From positions 434,001 through 498,000 of the forward strand of contig NZ_JBBVGT010000003.1 in the NCBI RefSeq assembly GCF_042159835.1: a stretch of DNA of 64,000 nt, in the 5' to 3' direction. The notes under the pieces are model-generated. The model was not told the origin of the DNA. It made no database searches and saw only the letters and a list, made by a program, of their open reading frames with translations. The position numbers and the translations under genes are program-made. Shown piece by piece: positions 52,876 to 60,241 of the stretch. Origin of the DNA: Albibacterium profundi (GTDB lineage Bacteria; Bacteroidota; Bacteroidia; Sphingobacteriales; Sphingobacteriaceae). The first letter of the stretch is position 1. Every line of letters begins with the position of its first letter.

Positions 52876-54840
52876 ATGACTAAGAAATTATCTATACATT
52901 ATATATTAGCGGTTCTTACTTTCCTGATGATAGGAAGTGTGCCGCTCTTTGCACAAGAAACCCCCAAAGAAGAGGATTTCTACAAAATACTGAAGGTGCC
53001 TGCGCCGGAGGGAGTTCTGTTAGAAGTAGGAGGACTTGTTACCATGCCGAATGGAGATTTGGCTGTTTCAACACGTCGTGGTGACGTTTTCATCGTAGAG
53101 AACCCCACAAGTTCTCAGCCTTATTTTAGAAAATTTGCATCGGGACTACATGAAATCCTTGGCTTAGCCTATAAAGATGGTGCTCTTTACTGTGCACAAC
53201 GTGGTGAGCTAACGAAATTAATTGATACCGACTTTGACGGTAAAGCGGATGTTTATGAAACCATCTATGCTTGGCCGATTTCAGGACACTATCATGAATA
53301 CAGTTTTGGACCAAAAATCGGTCCTGACGGTTCATTCTTTGTTACCGGCAACGTTGCTTTTGGCGACGAAGAATGGTGGAGAGGTGAGAGTCGTGTGCCT
53401 TGGAGAGGGTGGACCATGCAGATCTTTGAAGATGGAACGATGAAACCATGGGCAACCGGAATGCGTTCACCAGCTGGACCGGGTTTTCTTTATGGAGAAC
53501 TATTCTATACTGAAAATCAGGGAGACTGGATTGGTTCCGGCGGATTATGGCACTTACCAAAAGGTGCATGGACAGGACATGCTGCTGGTTTAGTATGGAC
53601 GGATCTACCGAATTCACCGCTTAAAGTAACACAAGAGGATCTTTTTAATTTGGTTGATGAAAGACGAATAAGAAATGCTGAAGGAAGAGCTGTTAAGCCA
53701 GAGAATATTATTCACGAAACTGACTTTAAAACAATGGCTGATGTGAAGAAACATATTCCTGAACTGCAGTTACCAGCCGTTTGGTTGCCACATGGTATTT
53801 TAGGAATATCGACTTCAGAACCAACGGTTATTCCGGAAGGGAGTTTCGGGCCTTTTGAAGGACAAGTATTGGTGGGAGATCAAGGTATGAGTATGATCAA
53901 CCGTATTTTCTTGGAGAAGGTAAATGGTGAATATCAAGGAGCTGCTATTGCTTTCCGCAGTGGTTTTCGTTCAGGTGTCCTTCGTATGGCATGGGCCGAA
54001 GATGGATCTCTTTTCGTAGGGGAGACCAACCGTGGCTGGGGCTCTGCAGGTGATGCAAACGAAGGCTTGCAGCGTTTGGTATATGATGTTGAAGAGATGC
54101 CTTTCGAAATGAAGGCTGTACGTGCTATGCCTGATGGATTTGAAATTGAATTTACATTGCCTGTAGATGCAAAATCAGCAGAAGATATCGCATCGTATTC
54201 GTTGGAAACACATACCTATAAATATAACTCCGTATACGGTAGCCCTCCCGTAAATCAGGAGACAGCGAAAATCAAAGGTGTGAAATTATCAGACGATGGT
54301 ATGCGTGTTCGTATCGTCACGGATGATTTGAGAAAACACTATGTTCATACCCTTCGTTTAGATGGTGTACGTTCTAAAGATCGTTTTTATTCTTTGGTTC
54401 ATCCTACAGCATATTATACGCTTCATAATATTCCTTCGGGTGATAAATTGGCAATGGGCGAGCTTTCAACGAAAGATTCATCTATTCCTCCGGTAGTAGA
54501 AAAGAAAGAAGCACCAGCGAAGACGCCAGCGAAAAAAGCTACTGCGTCTACAGGAACTCCTGCGAAGCAGGTAGCTGCTAAAGCACCTACTTATGATGAG
54601 GTTAAAGGTTTGTTAAGCCGCCACACCTGTGTCGCTTGCCACAATCCGGACAAGAGACAAGTGGGACCATCGTATAAGGAAATTGCAAAGAAAAATTATA
54701 CAGTTGAAGAGATGGTTAAGCTGATCATCACTCCTCAACCAGCTAATTGGCCTGGTTATGCTACGGAGATGCCTCCGATGTCGCATGTTCCAAAAAAGGA
54801 TATCGAAAAGATTGCAGCCTGGATCACATCTTTAAATTAA
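52876..54840 (+). CDS. Secreted beta-propeller dehydrogenase-like protein with C-terminal cytochrome c
   Basis: A 654-residue protein with signal peptide (cleavage near LFAQET). A six-bladed-type propeller covers about 30-445 (TMPNGDLAVSTRRGDVFIV, DTDFDGKADVYETI as a Ca-like loop, HGILGISTSEPTVIPEG). A beta domain follows (445-540), then an Ala/Lys/Pro-rich linker (about 545-573) and a class I cytochrome c domain with heme motif CVACH (Cys585, Cys588, His589) and Met632 or Met635 in EMPPM as axial ligand. It probably oxidises a sugar-type substrate in the periplasm and passes electrons to the respiratory chain. It is the cytochrome counterpart of the cupredoxin fusion near the window start. 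Confidence 0.87.
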   Translation: MTKKLSIHYILAVLTFLMIGSVPLFAQETPKEEDFYKILKVPAPEGVLLEVGGLVTMPNGDLAVSTRRGDVFIVENPTSSQPYFRKFASGLHEILGLAYKDGALYCAQRGELTKLIDTDFDGKADVYETIYAWPISGHYHEYSFGPKIGPDGSFFVTGNVAFGDEEWWRGESRVPWRGWTMQIFEDGTMKPWATGMRSPAGPGFLYGELFYTENQGDWIGSGGLWHLPKGAWTGHAAGLVWTDLPNSPLKVTQEDLFNLVDERRIRNAEGRAVKPENIIHETDFKTMADVKKHIPELQLPAVWLPHGILGISTSEPTVIPEGSFGPFEGQVLVGDQGMSMINRIFLEKVNGEYQGAAIAFRSGFRSGVLRMAWAEDGSLFVGETNRGWGSAGDANEGLQRLVYDVEEMPFEMKAVRAMPDGFEIEFTLPVDAKSAEDIASYSLETHTYKYNSVYGSPPVNQETAKIKGVKLSDDGMRVRIVTDDLRKHYVHTLRLDGVRSKDRFYSLVHPTAYYTLHNIPSGDKLAMGELSTKDSSIPPVVEKKEAPAKTPAKKATASTGTPAKQVAAKAPTYDEVKGLLSRHTCVACHNPDKRQVGPSYKEIAKKNYTVEEMVKLIITPQPANWPGYATEMPPMSHVPKKDIEKIAAWITSLN

Positions 54841-54901
54841 AAGAAAATTCTTGATGATCGCTGGGGCCGTTGACCCAAGCGCTATCATTTAATCCAAGCA
54901 T

Positions 54902-54954
54902 TATCAATAAAAAGCCCCCGATGCAAAACGCATCGGGGGCTTTTTATTGATAAA
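54902..54954. terminator. Very strong bidirectional terminator
   Basis: A perfect 24-bp stem (54902-54925 with 54931-54954) around a 5-base loop aaaac. The core is agcccccgatgc/gcatcgggggct flanked by A-runs and T-runs on both sides. It separates the convergent cytochrome and SusD genes and should stop both transcripts. Confidence 0.95.
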
Positions 54955-54963
54955 CCTCTGCCC

Positions 54964-56721
54964 TTAGTAGTGAGGGTTCTGGTCAATTTGTTCGTTCTTA
55001 CGTCTTTCGCCGATTGGTATTGGCATAAAGTACATCTTTTCGGGGAAATCACGATCCTGAATATTATCGACTGTATAACTATATATCAAGGTCTCATGAT
55101 CGGGCTGTAGCTCCCCGTAAATAATGATACCTTGCGCCGGTTTGCTGAAATCTTCCTCAGCAGTCATCCAGCGGCGGGCATCAAAGAAGCGGTGGCCTTC
55201 ATAAGCAAGTTCTACACGGCGTTCATATCGATATAAGTCTTCCAAAGCTTGACCGGATGCATTGTCAACGGTTGAACCAGGCATGCCAGCGCGCTCCCGT
55301 ACCATTTTAAGATATTTCTTCGCTTCCCCTTCTTCGCCAAGTTCTATACAAGCTTCGGCATAGTTCAATAAGATCTCACCATAGCGGAAATAGATCCAGT
55401 CTTGATCGCCACGAATAAATTGAGCGTCTAGAGTAATGTCCATGAACTTACGTAAATAATATCCGCTAAATGTACCGTTCCAGCTTTCTATTGGCGAATT
55501 ACGAGTATCTAATCCCCAACGGACTTCCACACTACTGCCATTCCAATATTCGTACTGCGCAGTTTGTATCACACCCACAGGATCAAGCCCGATACCATTA
55601 TCACCACGTTGTTTCCAAGGAGCTCCATTATACAAGATGGTCGCTGCAAAGCGGGGGTCTCTGTTTTCATAAGGCGCCGCCTTATGTGTCGGATTGCTCC
55701 AGCTAAAGTTGGTCCCATCCTCCATTTGATAAACATCGACCATGTTCTGTAGTGGAACATTTCCACCCCAGTTATTGTAACCATTCGGACCATTATAAAG
55801 GTCATGTGAGGTGCCTAACAACTCTTTGTCGAATAGCTTAGCAAAAATGGTTTCTTCACTGGTCTTGTCAAGGAATATGTTCGCGTAGTTTTCACTTGGA
55901 TCTTCGCTTTTATCATATAACGAATACAAATTCGTTTCGATGATATCATAAGCTGCATCCTTAGCTGCTCTCCAACGGTCGGCCTGACTACCACTTGTAT
56001 AACCCACCAGTGCATTGGAGTTTCCTGGTTTGTTATACAAATCGCTGGCTGCATATAGTAATACACGTGATTTCAATGCACGAGCAGCCGATTTATTCAC
56101 AACGCCTCTTGGTGTTTCTTCATTTGTAAGTTCAATTGCCTTATCACATTCAGCTACAATGAAGTTGACGGTTTCTTCATATGTGTTTCTTGTAACTGCC
56201 TGAATTGCTTCATCATCGTTTAAATCAAAGGTTTCTGTAATCAGAGGCACCCCGCCGTACATACGAAGCAAGGCGAAGTAATTATAGCCTCTCATAAAAT
56301 GTACCTCACCCGTTAATTGGTTCCTGTCATTCTCATCGCTAAATGGTACCTGCTCGATATTCTCAAGATACATATTGGTATTCCGGATAACTCGATAGAA
56401 TTTGCCCCAGTCTGCAAAATTCCATGCAGCACCATGTTCATCCGGACTGATGTTTCCTTGCAAAACGCGTGAGGTATTATAGTCGTGAATAAACCTGGAT
56501 TCATCTGTCAAGGATGAAATCATTACTTCCGCAAACCCATGATCCATCTCTTCGTATATTCTAGCTACGAAAGCCTTGGTTAGGTTCGGGTCAGTCCACA
56601 CATCGAGTTCCGATATTTCTGTTAACGGTTTGCGATCTAAAAAGTCTTTTTGGCAGGCGCTGAAACTTGCAGATAGCGCAAGAGCCAGTGAGCCAATTAA
56701 TATTTTATCTATTTTTTTCAT
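54964..56721 (-). CDS. SusD/RagB-family surface lipoprotein (pair 5)
   Basis: A 585-residue lipoprotein (Cys23, SFSACQKDFLDRKPL). SusD signatures include GEVHFMRGYNYFALLRMYGGVP and RYERRVELAYEGHRFFDARRW near the C-terminus. It lies 11 bases downstream of its SusC partner on the minus strand and is the last gene before the bidirectional terminator. The layout of its sequence resembles the SusD of pair 1 (LLYAASDLYN against MLYAASLAKYN), suggesting the two are more closely related to each other than to pairs 2-4. Confidence 0.93.
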   Translation of the reverse strand: MKKIDKILIGSLALALSASFSACQKDFLDRKPLTEISELDVWTDPNLTKAFVARIYEEMDHGFAEVMISSLTDESRFIHDYNTSRVLQGNISPDEHGAAWNFADWGKFYRVIRNTNMYLENIEQVPFSDENDRNQLTGEVHFMRGYNYFALLRMYGGVPLITETFDLNDDEAIQAVTRNTYEETVNFIVAECDKAIELTNEETPRGVVNKSAARALKSRVLLYAASDLYNKPGNSNALVGYTSGSQADRWRAAKDAAYDIIETNLYSLYDKSEDPSENYANIFLDKTSEETIFAKLFDKELLGTSHDLYNGPNGYNNWGGNVPLQNMVDVYQMEDGTNFSWSNPTHKAAPYENRDPRFAATILYNGAPWKQRGDNGIGLDPVGVIQTAQYEYWNGSSVEVRWGLDTRNSPIESWNGTFSGYYLRKFMDITLDAQFIRGDQDWIYFRYGEILLNYAEACIELGEEGEAKKYLKMVRERAGMPGSTVDNASGQALEDLYRYERRVELAYEGHRFFDARRWMTAEEDFSKPAQGIIIYGELQPDHETLIYSYTVDNIQDRDFPEKMYFMPIPIGERRKNEQIDQNPHY

Positions 56722-56732
56722 CGTTCGTTTGA

Positions 56733-59700
56733 TTAAAAGGTTACACTTACACCCACATTGTAAATTTTAGTTTGCGGATAATATTGTCCGGATCCGCTTG
56801 GTATTTCAGGGTCGAAGAAGTCGACTTTCGAGAAGGTCAACAAGTTCTGACCACTAGCAAAAAGTCGCAGTGAGCTTATCGATACTTTTTTTGTTAGATC
56901 TTGAGGAAGTGTATAACCTAGTTCGATTGTTTTTAAACGGAGAAAATCGGTTTTCCACCACCAGAAGGTGTTTTCTCGATTTACCCAATACTCTCGATCC
57001 CGGTCATAAGTCCTGGGCCAAGATGCGTCAATGTTATTTTCGGTCCACCTGTCTTCTACAAAGGCTACTGGGAAGTTGCCTATTAAACCGGATTCGGTTC
57101 TAACATATTGTCTTGCACCTGCTGAACCTTGCATGAGGATTGTCAGATCGAAATCTTTATAGGCAGCGGCAAGGTTGAATCCGAATATCCAACGCGGGTA
57201 TTGGGTGTAATCATAGCGTTTTCTATCTAGGTCATTAATTTCGCCATCTTCATTGATGTCTTTAAAAATAATATCACCTGGTCGTGCTCCTGAGATATGG
57301 GGGTAGGATTCCACATGTGCATCATCGCGGAAAATACCGATCGACTCATAATATAAAGGAGCATCGAATGTTTTCCCAGTCGACCGTTGATAATCAGGCG
57401 CTCCTGGTGTTTCATCCCAATAGGTCAGTTTGTTTCTGGCGTACATCGCATTGGCGGACACATTCAGATAAAGATCTCCAAATACGTTTCTGTGGGTAAT
57501 CACCCCTTCAATACCGCGATTGGTGGATGTCCCGATATTCTCATCAGGTAAACTAAAGCCGACATACAATGGCATCGATGCCGAACGTTGTGTTAAGATA
57601 TTCGATCGATTGTTCATAAACCAATCGGCTTCTAAAGCCCACTTTCCTTCGTTTAACTCGACTTCTAAACCAACGTTATAGTTATCTGAAAGTTCCCATG
57701 CTATATTTGGGTTAGGCATACGTGATTGGTATACAGACTTCGCCAATTCTCCATCCATGATAACCCCTGTTCCGAATGCAAACGTACTTAAGTACTGGAA
57801 GTTAGGAATCAAGTCGCTACCCAAGCGTCCGTAAGAACCTCTCAATTTTAAATGATTAATTACTGAAATATTGTCTTTAAAGAAATCTTCAGAGGAAATT
57901 ACCCAACCCACACCAACGCCGGGGAAGAATCCGAAGCGATTGTCTTTAGGAAAGCGTTGCGATCCATCAACACGCCAGTTGAAATCGAACAAATATTTTT
58001 CAGCAAAGTTGTAGGAAACACGACCAAAAACATTCCGGCGAGCATTTTCATATCCCGTACCGGTGATTGACCTCTCCAAGTCGCCGCCAGCGAAAAGTTG
58101 GTCAATCGCTGATGAAATAAAATACTTACGCTGCCCTTCAAAATTATCACCTACATTTTCAATCTGCTCAACCGCTACAAAGGTGTTCAGATTGTGATCG
58201 CCAAATGAACGTTCATAAATGGCACGCGCATTAATCGTAATGTATTGATCTTGGTAATAGCGTTGGAATAGTTCAGGTTGAGACACACCGCGTTCTGACC
58301 CACTTAAGATTGGTTCACCATTCTCGTCGAAGCCATCCAAGGTATAAAGTGTCCATGGCTTTGTCCATCTCTTTTGGAAGTTGAACATCTCATCAATACC
58401 TAAGTTTGCGTCCAATGAAAGACCCTGAACGCCTGGTACTCTGAACGTAGCTCCCAAGGTACCATTCAGAACCCAGCGCTTATGGTTGTCGTAACCAATT
58501 TCGTTCGTGCTTGTTACTACCGGGTTGTCACCATATTCAATATCTGGCCCAGGTAAGCCATTTGGCCAAATAGCTGCTTCAGTCGGTCGCCCACGCATGG
58601 CCGCGCGGAAGATGGAACCGGCACTTCTCGGTGGAAAATTCCGATCTTCTAAACGAGCGGCTAAATCCAGTTTTAAATCTAGATTTTCACCGACATTCGC
58701 ATCCAGGTTGATTCTGGCATTGTGTTGTTTGTAGTTCGTTGCGCTGTTTTTATAGATACCATCTTGGAATAGCGTACCGAGTGAGGCGAAGTATCTCATT
58801 TTCTCTGTACCACCACGAATAGATAACGAGTGCTTATTCTGAAGTGAGTTGTTGGCAATCACCGCATCCAGCCAATCGGTATTTGGATACCTCCATGGAT
58901 CGTCACCATTTCGAAAATGCTCGATGTCCTCTTCTGTCCATTTCAATTGATCGCCTCCATATTCCAAGATTTCATTTTCAAGCTGCGCATACAGTGCTGC
59001 ATCAGCCATTTCAGGAAGTTTGGTCGGCGTTACGAAACCTTGATTGAAATTATAATTGATTCTAGGTTCGCCGGTTACCCCGCGTTTGGTGGTGATTACG
59101 ATAACGCCGTTTGCAGAACGTGAACCATAAATAGCAGCTTGAGCATCTTTTAACACCGAAACGCTCTCTATTTCATTCGGGTCTAAACGTCCCATTCCTC
59201 CACGATCCGGAATACCATCAATAACGATTAGCGGTCCGGAGTTATCTGAGTTTAAGGTATTTCTACCACGGATCAGGATATTGGAACCGTCATATCCCGG
59301 TTCACCGCTTTGGTTCAATCCCATTACCCCTGGAATTCTTCCAGCGAGGGTGTTTTCAATATTCACAACCGGTGCTTGTTTCAGGTCTTCACCTTTTACT
59401 TGTGAAATAGCTCCTGTTTTGGTCGCTTTCTTCTGAACGCCGTAGCCGACAACAACTACTTCGTCCAGATCTGACGCTGTTGAAGTTAAGACTACGTTAA
59501 TGGTCTGTCGGTTGTTCACCGCTTCCTCATGAGGTTCCATACCCACCATGCTGAAGACGAGCACGGCATCGCCGGGAACATTAAGTAGTTGGTAGTTACC
59601 ATCCAAATCGGTACTCACTCCTTCATTGGTACCCTTAATGGTAACGGTTACACCGGGCAGACCTTGCGGATCCTCCGCAGTCGTTACCTTCCCGGTTACA

Positions 59701-59846
59701 GCCTTCTGTTGTAGGCCGATAGGCACCATAGCTTTGTCAGGAAGCTTCACCATCGAGTAAGCTTCATTTGTTTGTTGCAGGAACAACAAACACAAACCCA
59801 CATACTTGGCATGCAGGATTGTTGATTTAAATCGTAATTTGATCAT
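56733..59846 (-). CDS. SusC/RagA-family TonB-linked outer membrane protein (pair 5)
   Basis: A 1037-residue protein. After a signal-like N-terminus (AKYVGLCLLFLQQTNEAYS) come the carboxypeptidase-like domain (about 48-122; VTGKVTTAEDPQGLPGVTVT), the TonB-box-like DEVVVVGYGVQKKA, the plug (about 135-260; LIVIDGIPDRGG, KDAQAAIYGSRSANGVIVIT) and a barrel ending in VGVSVTF. There is no STN domain. It is the first gene of a two-gene minus-strand unit. The region upstream contains a LacI-type palindrome and a 21-base-period direct repeat. No hydrolase is encoded nearby on this strand, so its substrate is unknown. Confidence 0.94.
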   Translation of the reverse strand: MIKLRFKSTILHAKYVGLCLLFLQQTNEAYSMVKLPDKAMVPIGLQQKAVTGKVTTAEDPQGLPGVTVTIKGTNEGVSTDLDGNYQLLNVPGDAVLVFSMVGMEPHEEAVNNRQTINVVLTSTASDLDEVVVVGYGVQKKATKTGAISQVKGEDLKQAPVVNIENTLAGRIPGVMGLNQSGEPGYDGSNILIRGRNTLNSDNSGPLIVIDGIPDRGGMGRLDPNEIESVSVLKDAQAAIYGSRSANGVIVITTKRGVTGEPRINYNFNQGFVTPTKLPEMADAALYAQLENEILEYGGDQLKWTEEDIEHFRNGDDPWRYPNTDWLDAVIANNSLQNKHSLSIRGGTEKMRYFASLGTLFQDGIYKNSATNYKQHNARINLDANVGENLDLKLDLAARLEDRNFPPRSAGSIFRAAMRGRPTEAAIWPNGLPGPDIEYGDNPVVTSTNEIGYDNHKRWVLNGTLGATFRVPGVQGLSLDANLGIDEMFNFQKRWTKPWTLYTLDGFDENGEPILSGSERGVSQPELFQRYYQDQYITINARAIYERSFGDHNLNTFVAVEQIENVGDNFEGQRKYFISSAIDQLFAGGDLERSITGTGYENARRNVFGRVSYNFAEKYLFDFNWRVDGSQRFPKDNRFGFFPGVGVGWVISSEDFFKDNISVINHLKLRGSYGRLGSDLIPNFQYLSTFAFGTGVIMDGELAKSVYQSRMPNPNIAWELSDNYNVGLEVELNEGKWALEADWFMNNRSNILTQRSASMPLYVGFSLPDENIGTSTNRGIEGVITHRNVFGDLYLNVSANAMYARNKLTYWDETPGAPDYQRSTGKTFDAPLYYESIGIFRDDAHVESYPHISGARPGDIIFKDINEDGEINDLDRKRYDYTQYPRWIFGFNLAAAYKDFDLTILMQGSAGARQYVRTESGLIGNFPVAFVEDRWTENNIDASWPRTYDRDREYWVNRENTFWWWKTDFLRLKTIELGYTLPQDLTKKVSISSLRLFASGQNLLTFSKVDFFDPEIPSGSGQYYPQTKIYNVGVSVTF

Positions 59847-60082
59847 TTGGTTAATGGTTTAGAAATTAGACAATAGGATTCCTGTTCAATAAAAATTGAA
59901 GTATAGCTTGTCGAAGAAAAGAGCCTAATTATAAACTCACAATTTAGGTTTTAGTATCTGTGTTGATGGTTGACCAACTAAATAGGGGAACGTAAAAATG
60001 ATTTCATAATTTTAGTTTTGTTAAATAATCCGGTTAATTAAGTATGATTGTTATACGAATCTATACAAAATAATAAATCAAT

Positions 60083-60094
60083 GCAAACGTTTCC
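60083..60094. promoter_or_regulatory. Candidate LacI-type operator upstream of SusC pair 5
   Basis: gcaaacgtttcc, with the perfect core aaacgttt and central CG. It shares its first nine bases with the xylB-lacI intergenic site (16413-16424). On the minus strand it lies just upstream of the -7-like box at 60066-60073. Confidence 0.45.
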
Positions 60095-60125
60095 ATGGAA
60101 TTTTTAAAAATTTAAAAGTGGAGTC

Positions 60126-60159
60126 ACGCTTGTAAAGAGTTGATCTACGTTTGTAAGAC
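60126..60159. repeat. Direct repeat with 21-base period upstream of SusC pair 5
   Basis: acgcttgtaaaga (60126-60138) and acgtttgtaagac (60147-60159) match at about ten positions and are offset by 21 bases, two helical turns. The place, some 70-100 bases upstream of the likely susC transcription start, suits an activator. Confidence 0.4.
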
Positions 60160-60210
60160 TGATAAAAAATAATAAAGGCTCAGATATCTTTTATCTGAGC
60201 CTTTTATTAT
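60160..60210 (-). terminator. Terminator of the siderophore-type receptor gene
   Basis: Arms aaaggctcagata (60174-60186) and tatctgagccttt (60192-60204), a 13-bp perfect stem with a 5-base loop. On the minus strand it ends in a T-rich tract (from 60173 downward). It lies about 40 bases beyond the stop codon. Confidence 0.85.
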
Positions 60211-60241
60211 TCGTAGAAGCTGCTAACAGCGTTTCGACTAC

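Larger units (their letters stand above)
59847..60241. other. Control region upstream of SusC pair 5
   Basis: 395 bases without a gene. On the minus strand, from the far end inward, it holds a terminator for the siderophore-receptor gene (60160-60210), a pair of direct repeats (60126-60159), a LacI-type palindrome (60083-60094), a -7-like box TTATTTTG (60066-60073) and then an A/T-rich leader of about 200 bases with no further signals that I can see. Confidence 0.6.
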
